Below, piece after piece: positions 17,336-24,893 of a stretch of DNA of 24,893 nucleotides. The notes beneath the pieces were generated by a model that saw only the letters and a list, made by a program, of their open reading frames with translations, had not been told where the DNA came from and searched no databases. Numbering within the stretch: position 1 is the stretch's first letter; every line of letters begins with the position of its first letter. The position numbers and the translations under genes are program-made. This stretch comes from Paenarthrobacter nitroguajacolicus JCM 14115 (GTDB taxonomy: Bacteria; Actinomycetota; Actinomycetes; Actinomycetales; Micrococcaceae): the NCBI GenBank assembly GCA_001313365.1, contig BBFS01000072.1, forward strand, positions 1 to 24,893, given 5' to 3'.

Positions 17336-17881
17336 CAGGCATCGGACTGGTCTGGGCTCAAACCAAGTCCGGCGTGATCGGCAAGGACGGAGCCATGCCG
17401 TGGCACCTCCCCGAGGACTTGAAGCACTTCAGTCAGCTCACCACGGGGGGGCACCCCGTCATCATGGGCCGCAAGACCTGGCTGTCCTTCCCCCCCGAAA
17501 AGTACCGTCCGCTTCCCGGCCGCACCAACATTGTGGTGACCCGCAACGCTGACTGGGCGTCCACGCCCGAGGCCCAGGGCGCCGTCGTGGTTTCATCCCT
17601 TGATGCGGCACTGCTGGAATCGCAGTTCGCGCCCGGTGGCCAGAAAGTGTGGATTATCGGCGGCGGTGAAATCTTTGAACAGTCCATGGGCATCGCTGAC
17701 TTGGCCGTAGTCACCATTATTGATGCCGAGCTGGAAGGCGACACCTTCGCGCCGGAGCTCGGTGAGGATTGGACCTTCGACGCGGTAGCCCCGTCCGAAG
17801 CTGGCTCACTGCTAAAAACGGCACCAACTACCGGTTCACCACATGGCGCCGGAACGCAAGCAGGAAACCCAGGAAGACTAA
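17332..17881 (+). CDS. dfrA: Dihydrofolate reductase
   Basis: Reduces dihydrofolate to tetrahydrofolate with NADPH. Landmarks: IGLVWAQTKSGVIGKDGAMP, WHLPEDLKHF (Trp and the catalytic acid region), PVIMGRKTWLSF (NADPH loop) and VWIIGGGEIFEQSM. The G7 run at 17444-17450 and the C run near 17490-17496 add one Gly and one Pro (TTGGHP, FPPEK) relative to the expected TTGHP and FPEK. Near 17800 a missing G (GAAGGCTGG read as GAAGCTGG) shifts the frame; the continuation WLTAKNGTNYRFTTWRR is the normal C-terminal strand. A second short-run error would give the end ERKQETQED with TAA 17879-17881; without it the frame stops at 17900. The start could be 17261. Confidence 0.92.
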
Positions 17882-17883
17882 GC

Positions 17884-18108
17884 ATGCTGAAAAAACCTGA
17901 AACCTTGTTCGTGCTGGGCTATATGCTGCTGCCGCTCTTCGCCCTGATCTCTGCCATTGTGGGCCTCACCATGATCTTGGGCGGCAACAGGATTGCCGGA
18001 ATTATCGTGCTGATCGTTGTCACGCAGGTCTTTACGTTTGGTGCTTTCTTTGCCCTGCGCAAGCGCAAAGCCCTCCTTCTCCAAGAGCCCGACGCCGGCA
18101 GCCTCTAG
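17884..18108 (+). CDS. Small two-span membrane protein (74 aa)
   Basis: Intact frame MLKKPETLFVLGYMLLPLFA onward, with two hydrophobic helices (LFVLGYMLLPLFALISAIVG, and AGIIVLIVVTQVFTFGAFFA), then RKRKALLLQ and a short acidic tail. Basic residues at both ends suggest both termini are inside. It starts 2 nt after the dihydrofolate reductase stop chosen here, so it is probably co-transcribed. Function unknown. Confidence 0.8.
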   Translation: MLKKPETLFVLGYMLLPLFALISAIVGLTMILGGNRIAGIIVLIVVTQVFTFGAFFALRKRKALLLQEPDAGSL

Positions 18109-18204
18109 CCACGCGCGTCAGCCGCCTGGTGCCGCCACAGCGAGTGCCGTCGTCGTGCAGTGTGTGCGTGACGTAACCAACAGCGGCAGTTCGCTCCGAA
18201 AGTT

Positions 18205-18210
18205 TAGACT
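18205..18210 (+). promoter_or_regulatory. -10 box of a leaderless start (asd)
   Basis: TAGACT-tggtga-ATG puts the box 6 nt before the asd start at 18217. No Shine-Dalgarno sequence is visible. Confidence 0.5.
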
Positions 18211-18216
18211 TGGTGA

Positions 18217-19369
18217 ATGACTACAGCAGCTAATCCGTCCGTTGGACTGGTCGGTTGGCGTGGCATGGTCGGCTCCGTCCTGATGCAGCGCATGCAGGAA
18301 GAGAACGACTTCGCCAACATCAACCCGGTATTTTTCTCCACCTCGAACGCAGGAGGTGCCGCCCCCCCGTCCTTTGCTGAGGGGGGCCGGCAAGCTCGAG
18401 GATGCGTTCGATATTGAGACGCTGGCCAAGCTGCCGATTATTGTCACCGCCCAGGGTGGCGACTACACCAAACAGGTCCACGGCGAACTCCGCAACCGCG
18501 GCTGGGATGGCCTGTGGATCGATGCTGCTTCCACCCTGCGCATGAACGACGACTCGATCATCGTGTTGGACCCCCCCATCAACCGCGATGTCATCGACGC
18601 CGGCCTGTCCGGTGGCGTGAAGGACTTCATCGGCGGCAACTGCACGGTTTCCTGCATGCTGATGGGCCTCGGCGGTCTCTTCAAGAACAACCTGGTCGAG
18701 TGGGGCACCTCCATGACGTACCAGGCAGCTTCAGGTGGCGGCGCCCGGCACATGCGTGAACTCCTCAACCAGTTCGGCACCCTCAACAACGAGGTCAGCA
18801 GCGAACTGGACGATCCTGCATCGGCCATCCTCGAAATCGACCACAAGGTCCTCGCTGCCCAGCGCACCGGCGTTGACGCCACCCAGTTCGGCGTGCCGCT
18901 GGCGGGCTCCCTCATTCCCTGGATCGACGCCGATCTCGGCAACGGCCAGTCCAAGGAAGAGTGGAAGGCCGGGGGTGGAGACCAACAAGATCCTCGGCAC
19001 CGGCAATGGCACCGCAGGCAAGGACCACATCGCCATGGACGGCCTGTGCGTCCGCATCGGCGCCATGCGTTCCCACTCCCAGGCCCTTACGCTCAAGCTG
19101 CGCGAAGACCTGTCCGTGACCGAAATCGAAAATCTCCTGGCCAAGGACAACGAATGGGCCAAGGTTGTTCCCAACACCAAGGAAGCTCCATGGCTGACCT
19201 GACACCCGTGGCCGCTTCCGGCACTCTGGACATCCCTGTTGGCCGTATCCGCAAGCTCGAAATGGGCCCGGAATACATCAGCGCCTTCACCGTGGGAGAC
19301 CAGCTCCTGTGGGGGGGTGCAGCCGAGCCGCTCCGCCGCATGCTCAACATTGTGACAGGCAAGCTCTAA
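18217..19369 (+). CDS. asd: Aspartate-semialdehyde dehydrogenase (split by frame breaks)
   Basis: Reduces aspartyl phosphate to aspartate semialdehyde for lysine/diaminopimelate, threonine and methionine. Landmarks: the NADP loop [27 protein letters not shown], the catalytic Cys in [33 protein letters not shown], and the second active-site stretch [20 protein letters not shown]. Breaks: the G6 run near 18380-18385, the G run near 18972, and near 19190 (GCCTCC read as GCTCC). The C-terminus is [11 protein letters not shown]. The layout and about 380-residue length match Gram-negative-type Asd, which is common in these actinobacteria. Confidence 0.95.
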
Positions 19370-19395
19370 CCCTGCCCGGCTTAGCACGCCGCTAA

Positions 19396-19437
19396 CCCGC
19401 TGTTCCGTTGCTGCCCAGCAACGGAACAGCGGGTTTT
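19396..19437 (+). terminator. Terminator after asd
   Basis: A perfect 17-bp stem, from CCCGCTGTTCCG at 19396 to CGGAACAGCGGG ending 19433, with a GCCC loop and TTTT after it. Confidence 0.92.
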
Positions 19438-19478
19438 CCACGTCTTAGGGGGTTCTGCCTGGCACTCTGCCGGCGGGT

Positions 19479-20617
19479 TCAGCCGGCCATGAACTTCAGG
19501 TAGGCACGGCCCTGGGCTTGGAACGAACGCTCAGCGGCCGGACCCAGATGCCCCCGTGAATGGTTCAGGCACCACACCTATGGTCTTCCCGCTCACGGTC
19601 CTTGCCCACGTTCCCACCACTTCCCCGCCGGACACCATGATTCTTTTGAAGACTCCATTCTTGCCAGGCACCACCAATTCCGCATGCTCGGGAGCCAGCA
19701 CGAGGTCCCTGTCCTGATACCCGAGCAGGAATTCATCGAACCCCCCCGGGAGCGCCAGGAACGAGCGCGAGCCGGGGGACGCCGTCGTCGAGCATTTCTG
19801 CTGTCTCCGGCGAGAGCCAGTGACTAGTGCCACCGAACTGCAGCTCAAACAGGCGGCCATGTACCTCGTTCAGGGCTTTGCGTGCTTCCGTCAGGGGCAC
19901 TTGGCTCCACCACGAAAAATCCTTGATGGTTGCGGGGCCGTGACTCTGGAAGTAGCGGAACAGCAGCTCGGCAATTCCGTCCTCGCGTCCCAGCTCCCTG
20001 GACTCCGGAATCCACTCGTTGAACGGCACGAACAACTGCTGCACACCCACTTTGCCGTTGGTCCCTGCCATTGGCCCTTGGACCAGCCACGCACGCTGGC
20101 AGAGGCTCCCCCAGCAAGTGAATGCCACGTTGCGCCTTGGTGAGCTGGCCGGCTTCCTCGAACGCTTGGAACAACTGCTCCCGTGTGGCTCCTGGCGCAC
20201 CCCCTGCTTTAAGGACCTCAGTGGTTTTGAACGCGATGTCCCGGCAATGGCTGATGTCATCGGGCGTGATGCCGAGTTCACGGTGGCGAGCTGCCAGTGA
20301 ATTCTTCAGTCGGTCACTGGTGATGCCCAGAATCCAGCGGAGGTCCTCGGGGGGGCAACCAGGTGCAGTGTCCCGCGCATGGGCCAGGAACGGACCACTG
20401 TCCCGGCGTCGAGGGCGGCCCGGATATCCGACGCAACCGTGCCCGGAACACGCTGGCCTACTGCCCACAAAGCTGAGCCGAGGTCCTGCGCCTGCATGGC
20501 CGTCATCCACCGGACCGCGTCCGAAACTGTAGTGAAGCCGCTGCCCAACAGGCCTTGGCTGGCGAGCCGCAACCGACCCATGACGCGCGGAGTGGGAGTG
20601 GTTCTCTCTGCAGGCAT
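19479..20617 (-). CDS. Winged-helix DNA-binding protein, AlkZ/AlkX-like (HTH_42) (split by frame breaks)
   Basis: Belongs to the HTH_42 family, which includes the DNA glycosylases AlkZ and AlkX (YcaQ) that release bases from cross-links. The N-terminal motif MTAMQAQDLGSALWAVGQR carries the Q-x-Q motif used for catalysis in AlkZ. Further landmarks: RSWPMRGTLHLV, GREDGIAELLFRYFQSHGPA, IKDFSWWS, and LPGFDEFLLGYQDRDLVL near the end. Breaks lie near 20350, 20115, 19780 and 19553. The restored end is the frame finishing at TGA 19479-19481 (AQGRAYLKFMAG). A cross-link or other base-repair role is inferred; some members are described only as DNA-binding. ATG 20617 has AGGA 6 nt upstream and TAGGAT 5 nt upstream. 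Confidence 0.85.
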
Positions 20618-20690
20618 GCTTCATCCTAAAAGGACCGGCCAGCACAGGGAACCTTGCCGCGCCTCCCAGCCGTCACCCAGCAGTAGATCC

Positions 20691-20696
20691 TAGGAT
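20691..20696 (+). promoter_or_regulatory. -10 box of a leaderless start
   Basis: TAGGAT-gggttc-ATG puts the box 6 nt before the start at 20703. The box lies in the palindrome ATCCTAGGAT. Confidence 0.5.
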
Positions 20697-20702
20697 GGGT
20701 TC

Positions 20703-21186
20703 ATGCTTTTTGGTGATCTTGCTCCGTTCGTGCGGCCGATGAGCCGGTGGTTGGCTACCGCCGGCTGGTTCTGCACGCTCGCCGGGCTCGGCGCCGGGCT
20801 GATCGTGGCGGTGGGTACCGGGGGGTGAGCCTCTCCCCTTCAATGCAGGCCATTCAGACGGTCAGCCTGGTGGCAACTGCGGCAGCCGCGCTACTCATCG
20901 GAACCGCTGCCGCCACCCAGCCCGTCGCCGACCGAGACGACGACGCCCCCCCCGAACCTGGTTCTACCCGGCAGCCGCAGCCCAGGTCCGGAGCTTCCTG
21001 CTAGGAGCGATCGTCCTGCTCCTGGGTTTAGTCGGCTTCGCCACAGCCGGACTGTTCATGCCCAGCGGCCCGTCGCCGCAAAGTATCGCGTTCAGCCAGA
21101 TCTTCCTGTTGGGAGCGGTCAGCTGCGGCCTCACATTCCTGCTGCTCAACAAGGTCCTGCCGATAGCCGAACGCCGCACTCGCTAG
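20703..21186 (+). CDS. Four-span membrane protein of unknown function
   Basis: About 160 residues with four likely membrane helices: ATAGWFCTLAGLGAGLIVAV, then VSLVATAAAALLIGTAAA, LLGAIVLLLGLVGFATAGLF and IFLLGAVSCGLTFLLLNKVL, ending PIAERRTR. Between helices 2 and 3 is a short acidic loop (VADRDDDA). Breaks at the G6 run 20820-20825 and the C8 run near 20946-20953 split the gene into three frames. The start is set by the -10 box 6 nt upstream. The TAG stop (21184-21186) overlaps that of convergent murB. Family not recognised. Confidence 0.8.
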
Positions 21187-22261
21187 AGGTTGACGCCGAT
21201 CAGCAATGGTTCCGGGTGCAGTTCAATGCCAAAACGCTCGACGACGCCGGAACGCACCTCACGCGCGATGGCCACCATGTCCGTAGCCGTTGCTGAACCC
21301 CTGTTGGTAATGGCAAGTGTGTGCTTGGTGGACAGGGAAGCCCGCCCACCGGAGACGCTGGATTCCTCGAGACCGAAGCCCTTACCAAATCCGGCCTGAT
21401 CTATGAGCACGCAGCGGAGAGCTTCACGAGTCCGTCGTCCCCCCCAGCGGGATACCTTGGCGCGTTCTCCGGCAGAGCTGAGGCACGCTCCGCCGGCACG
21501 ATCGGGTTGGTGAAGAATGAGCCGTGGAATAGGTGTCGCGGTCTGCTGAGTCCAGGACCATGCCCTTGGACGCGCGGAGCCGGAGGACTTCCCTGCGCAC
21601 ATCATTGGAGTAGGCGCGCTTACCTGCTTCGACGCCCAGCACACGGGCCAACTCGGCGTACTTGATGGGGGGGGCACTCATCCGTCCCAGCGGCAACTGG
21701 AACTCCACGGTCAGCACCACGTAGCGGGGCGAGCCCTCAACTGTGGTCTGCTTCAGGATGGAATCGCGGTATCCGAACTTGAGCTCGGAGTTGGTGAATG
21801 TCTGCACTGCGTTGCGTTCGCGGTCCCAGGTGCGGACAGCTGCAATGGTCTGTGAAACATCGGCGCCGTAGGCTCCTACGTTCTGCACGGGGGGGTGGCT
21901 CCGGTCGCTCCCGGAATACCGGACAATGCTTCCAGGCCTGACCAGGCGTGAAGCACCGTGTGTTCCACCAGGCGTCCCAGTTGTGGCCTGCCTGCACTAC
22001 GACGGACACGCCTCCACAGCTGTCTTCGGAGTTCACGGTGAATCCTTCGGAGGCGATTCTGAGAACGGTACCGGGGGGGTAGCCTTCGTCGGAAATCAGG
22101 AGGTTGGAGCCACCGCCGATGATCAGGAGTTTTTCACCGGCAGCGTCGGCGGACCGGACGGCGTCGATAATTTCTGCCTCGGTGCGGGCCTCAACATAGT
22201 TGCCCGCGGGGGGGCCGCCAACGGCAGCAGTGGTCAGTTCGGAAAGCAGCGTTTGGGTCAC
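21183..22261 (-). CDS. murB: UDP-N-acetylenolpyruvoylglucosamine reductase (split by frame breaks)
   Basis: Reduces the enolpyruvyl group of UDP-GlcNAc-enolpyruvate to make UDP-MurNAc, a peptidoglycan precursor; FAD enzyme. Landmarks: the FAD loop EKLLIIGGGSNLLISDEGYP, VVVQAGHNWD, NVGAYGADVSQTIAAVRTWD and LKFGYRDSIL. A Ser-bearing S-FFTNP region near 21520 is recovered by one added G, and the end is HPEPLLIGVNL. Breaks lie near 21960-21975, 21890, 21670, 21525 and 21440. I take GTG 22261 rather than TTG 22264 because TAGGCT lies exactly 6 nt upstream of it. The TAG stop shares CTAG with the convergent membrane-protein gene. Confidence 0.94.
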
Positions 22262-22267
22262 CAATCA

Positions 22268-22273
22268 AGCCTA
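22268..22273 (-). promoter_or_regulatory. -10 box of murB inside the upstream stop codon
   Basis: On the minus strand TAGGCT-tgattg-GTG lies 6 nt before the murB start. Its TAG is the stop codon of the MFS gene, so murB may be transcribed alone as well as with the upstream genes. Confidence 0.5.
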
Positions 22274-23624
22274 ACGGGCTTCGTTGGCGTGAGCTGACTT
22301 CGCCTTCTGTTGACCGGCCAATGGTGCCAGGAAGAAGCTGACCACCAGCAGTACCAAGGGTGCCAGCAGCGAATGCAGGATGCCGAAATGTTCGGCCAAC
22401 AGCCCCCCCAGGAGCGGAGGTCCGCACAAGAAAGCGCCGTAACCAATGGTGGACACCACTGACACGCGGGCCGCCGCGTGCACAGGATCGTCGGCAGCGG
22501 CAGACATCCCCCCCACGGGGGAATCCGAGTGAGGCACCAAGGCCCCACACCGCCAAGGCTACAAACGCGAGCCATGGAACCGGAGCAAAAACAAACAGCG
22601 CAAGGCCCACGACGGCGGTGGCCGAGCACCAGCGCATCACCACTACACGTCCAAATCGATCCAGGATGACAGTGCCAGTGAAACGCCCGATGGTCATGAA
22701 GGTGACGAAGAGCCCATAACCGACAGCCCCCCCAGCGGCATCGGACTGCCCATAACCGTCAGCGAGTGCCAGTGCAACCCAGTCCCCCCCGCGGCTCCTT
22801 CGGCTAACGCCAAGCCGAGGACCAGGACACCGATCAGCAAAGTCCTTCGGTCACGCCAGGCAAGGGCCACGAGCCGCTTGTTATCCAGTGGAGCGGCGGC
22901 TTTGCCGGCGTCCGTCTGAGGGCCGGCCGCGTCTCCGGAGATGATGGGCAGCGGCCCGTGGACGGATCCTGGAAAGTGTCGGTTTCTTCGGCGCGGTACG
23001 TGTGCGTGGCTGCAGCGGTCTTTTCCGCACGGAACCAGAAGGTTGCGGTAACCACGGATGACGCTACAACCACACCCGAGATCAGGAAATGCCAGAACAC
23101 CGGCATATGGATGGCAGCGGCCCAGGCACCGAACCCCGCAGCAGCGACGGTTCCGAGGCTGAAAGCTCCGTGCAAGTGCGGCATGATGTGCCGTTGCAAT
23201 TCGCGTTCAAGCGAGGCCCCTTCCACATTGGACGCAGTGTTCCAACTGGCCGTACCCAGACCCAGGACTACCAAGCCTGCGGCCACCACCAGTGGATTGG
23301 CTGCAATAGAGGTGCCCACACCCACGATGACAAGGCCCGCACCCACCATGCAGCTGCCGATCCTCGTGGTCAGCTTGGGACCGAGCCGCAGCACAATAAG
23401 CCCCGAGGCGGAGATCGAAATGAACGAGGCCACCGTCATGCACATGAGCAAGAGGCCGATGCCACCAGGCGTAAGATTCAGCCGTCACGGATGGCAGGGA
23501 GGCGGGAAACCCAGGTGGCGAACGCGATACCGCTGGCCCCCCCGTATGAAGCAAGAACAGCGGCGCGCCACCGCGACATGTCAGTCGAAGTAGCGCGCCG
23601 TTGAGTGGTGTTCGGTTGGTTCAA
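22271..23624 (-). CDS. MFS transporter (split by frame breaks)
   Basis: A 12-helix MFS protein of about 430 residues. Landmarks: FATWVSRLPAIRD at the N-terminus, then MTVASFISISASGLIV, LRLGPKLTTRIGSCMVGAGL, VLGLGTASWNTASNVEGASL, MPHLHGAFSLGTVAAAGFGA and, after the central loop, MTIGRFTGTVILDRFGRVVV (motif A in the second half), VSTIGYGAFLCGPPLLG and SLLAPLVLLVVSFFLAP. The pattern resembles YbjJ-like MFS proteins; the substrate is unknown. Breaks lie near 23540, 23470, 22945, 22790, 22735 and 22515. Start TTG 23624 overlaps the stop of the hadB-like gene (TTGA) with AAGG upstream; ATG 23579 is the alternative. Confidence 0.85.
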
Positions 23625-24061
23625 GAGACCTTCACAACCGCCTGCGACTTCATGAGGACCTTCTGTCCGCCCGCAACGACGGTGAGATCGATGCGTGCGG
23701 TGCGGGCATCGGCGTCGAGCGCTCCCACCACGCCGGTGACGTCGATGACAGCACCGGCCTCATCGGTCCCGGTGGTGTCGGTGACGAGGACGGGCTTGGT
23801 GAAGCGGGTCTGGTAATCGACGACGGCGGCGGGGGGGTCGACTGCCCAGTCGCTCACCAGCTGCACTGCGGCACCCATGGTGAACATGCCGTGCGCGATG
23901 ACACCCGGCAGTTCCACGGAGGTTGCGAACGATTCGTTCCAGTGGATGGGGTTGAAGTCGCCCGATGCTCCGGCGTACTTGACCAGGTCCTGACGGGTGA
24001 CGTCAATGCTGCGGGTGCCGATTTCCTGGCCGACCGTCAGTTCTTCGAATGTTGGGCTCAT
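23621..24061 (-). CDS. MaoC-type dehydratase, HadB-like
   Basis: 146 residues, one hot-dog-fold MaoC domain. The active-site motif is YAGASGDFNPIHWNESFA (Asp and His of the hydratase pair) followed by PGVIAHGMFTMG. ATG 24061 is 2 nt after the upstream stop. The pairing with the N-terminal-type partner just upstream mirrors mycobacterial HadA/HadB, the 3-hydroxyacyl dehydratases of FAS-II; this organism probably lacks mycolates, so the physiological acyl substrate is open. The gene is intact in one frame. Confidence 0.88.
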   Translation of the reverse strand: MSPTFEELTVGQEIGTRSIDVTRQDLVKYAGASGDFNPIHWNESFATSVELPGVIAHGMFTMGAAVQLVSDWAVDPPAAVVDYQTRFTKPVLVTDTTGTDEAGAVIDVTGVVGALDADARTARIDLTVVAGGQKVLMKSQAVVKVS

Positions 24062-24063
24062 GG

Positions 24064-24518
24064 TTACTGTCCCTCTCCGCGGACCAGGATGGACGAGGTT
24101 GTGGTGGCGACCTTTTCGCCGGCTTCGGTGGAAATCTCGGAGCGGGTGGTGATCATCGCTCCCCCCCGCCCATGGCCCGGACGCCGTCAACATGCAATTC
24201 GGCAACAAGGCGGTCGCCGGCAACGATGGCTCGGTGGTGCGTGAAACGCTGGTCGGCGTGGACCACACGGGAAAAATCGATGCCCGACTCCGGGTCCTGG
24301 ACCAACTGGGCGTCAGCACGCTGGGCGACGATGATGGCGAAAGTCGGCGGGGGGGCTACGAGGTCGCTGTGGCCCAGGGCCTTGGCTGCCTCAACATCAA
24401 AATGCGCCGGGTTGCTGGCTTTTACAGCCTTTGCGAACTCGCGGATCTTTTCACGGCCGACGTCGTATACCTCTGCGGCAGGGTAGCTTCGGCCCTGCAA
24501 GTCCGGATTGATACTCAT
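24064..24518 (-). CDS. HadA-like MaoC N-terminal-type dehydratase subunit (UPF0336 family)
   Basis: About 150 residues of the UPF0336/HadA type: MSINPDLQGRSYPAAEVYDV, IREFAKAVKASNPAHFD, SDLVAPPTFAIIVAQ and HADQRFTHHRAIVAGDRL. The C-terminal part (AMITTRSEISTEAGEKVATT, then TSSILVRGEGQ) is reached after the C7 run near 24161-24167 (five expected); without that correction the frame stops at 24153. In the family this subunit lacks the full catalytic pair and forms a heterodimer with the HadB-type partner, whose gene follows 2 nt later. The start is set by the -10 box 6 nt upstream. Confidence 0.88.
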
Positions 24519-24524
24519 GCTCCA

Positions 24525-24530
24525 ACCCTA
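24525..24530 (-). promoter_or_regulatory. -10 box of a leaderless start (hadA-like)
   Basis: TAGGGT-tggagc-ATG on the minus strand puts the box 6 nt before the start at 24518. Confidence 0.45.
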
Positions 24531-24574
24531 TCGGCCCCGGCGCCCGGACGCAGCGGGTTGCTTGGGTGAAGAGG

Positions 24575-24799
24575 TTACTTCTTGTAGCTCTTGCGGATCT
24601 TCTGGCCCCGAACCACCAGTCCGGCGACGTGGAGCACCAGGCCAACGCCAATGACGGGCAACGAAGCAATGGCCAGACCTTGGTTGCCGGAGGTATTCCC
24701 CACGATGGACAGGATGAGCCCGACGGCGATCAGCCCCATGGCGCTGAACACCAGCACTTTGTAAGACGTAGAGGCCGTAGCCCAAAATTGTTCCAGCAC
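24575..24799 (-). CDS. Two-span membrane protein (74 aa)
   Basis: Intact frame from GTG 24799: MLEQFWATASTSYKVLVFSA, a helix around LVFSAMGLIAVGLILSIVG, a short loop GNTSGNQG and a second helix LAIASLPVIGVGLVLHVAGL, then VRGQKIRKSYKK. Both ends are positively charged or polar and probably inside. The start is set by a TAGACT box 6 nt upstream. It lies 56 bp upstream of the hadA-like gene in the same direction. No family recognised. Confidence 0.78.
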   Translation of the reverse strand: MLEQFWATASTSYKVLVFSAMGLIAVGLILSIVGNTSGNQGLAIASLPVIGVGLVLHVAGLVVRGQKIRKSYKK

Positions 24800-24805
24800 C
24801 GTCCA

Positions 24806-24811
24806 AGTCTA
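24806..24811 (-). promoter_or_regulatory. -10 box of a leaderless start (74-aa membrane protein)
   Basis: TAGACT-tggacg-GTG on the minus strand puts the box 6 nt before the GTG at 24799. Confidence 0.45.
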
Positions 24812-24893
24812 CGGGGTGCGTTGCGAGGCCTACTCTGCACCCCAAAACCCCGAAATACCCCGCAAAGCGGGCCTCACAACGAAAAAGGGGGGG

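Noticed and set aside
353..23624. Widespread pseudogenes or programmed frameshifting
   Set aside because: Breaks occur in essential genes, several per gene, always at simple runs, with no slippery-site signals and with a matching fault in a non-coding terminator. Sequence error is the better explanation.
1..24893. Phage, insertion sequences, CRISPR or a defence system
   Set aside because: No transposase, integrase, Cas or toxin-antitoxin gene and no spaced repeat array was seen on either strand.

Overview
The window is high-GC DNA from an actinobacterium, most likely Arthrobacter/Paenarthrobacter or a near relative in the Micrococcaceae. Pointers are a mycothiol synthase (MshD), an orphan GlnR-type regulator, a polyphosphate kinase next to a MutT1-type Nudix-phosphatase fusion, a HadA/HadB-like dehydratase pair beside murB, frequent GTG/TTG starts, and many starts with a TAnnnT box exactly 6 nt upstream (leaderless genes). 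The gene content is chromosomal housekeeping. I see no prophage, insertion sequence, CRISPR array, defence locus or biosynthetic cluster, and no convincing new multi-gene system.

The dominant oddity is sequence quality. Almost every gene of more than about 100 codons is split between reading frames. The breaks fall at G or C runs: runs whose expected length is 4-5 appear as 5-8, and runs of 2-3 appear one base short. The protein reads through cleanly once each break is allowed for, and a terminator whose stem should be symmetric has C5 on one arm and G7 on the other. I therefore annotate whole genes across the breaks and do not call them pseudogenes. Single added Gly or Pro codons at 7-base runs are suspect for the same reason.

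Layout. 1-2659: an envelope-stress (PspC/LiaF-like) locus: the N-terminus of a divergent PspC-domain protein, a PspC/LiaF-like membrane protein, a small membrane protein and an 82-aa PspC protein, closed by a terminator. 2863-4682: phosphofructokinase (pfkA), then a GNAT acetyltransferase. 4736-7002 (minus): a DHA2-type MFS exporter and its PadR repressor, with a candidate operator. 7010-10870 (minus): ankyrin protein, YgfZ folate-binding protein, flavodoxin-like oxidoreductase, nitrobindin-like protein, a 37-aa membrane peptide and a polytopic membrane protein. 11131-11830: GlnR-type regulator with a structured leader, followed by a strong terminator and a hairpin with the geometry of a tRNA 3' half.

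12073-16405: mshD, ppk and mutT1. 16460-18108: thyA, dihydrofolate reductase and a small membrane protein. 18217-19437: asd and its terminator. 19479-20617 (minus): AlkZ-like winged-helix protein. 20703-21186: membrane protein that ends in the same CTAG as convergent murB. 21183-24799 (minus): small membrane protein, HadA-like, HadB-like, MFS transporter and murB, tightly packed, with murB also having its own promoter inside the MFS stop codon. The window ends in a G run, which may be a contig end.
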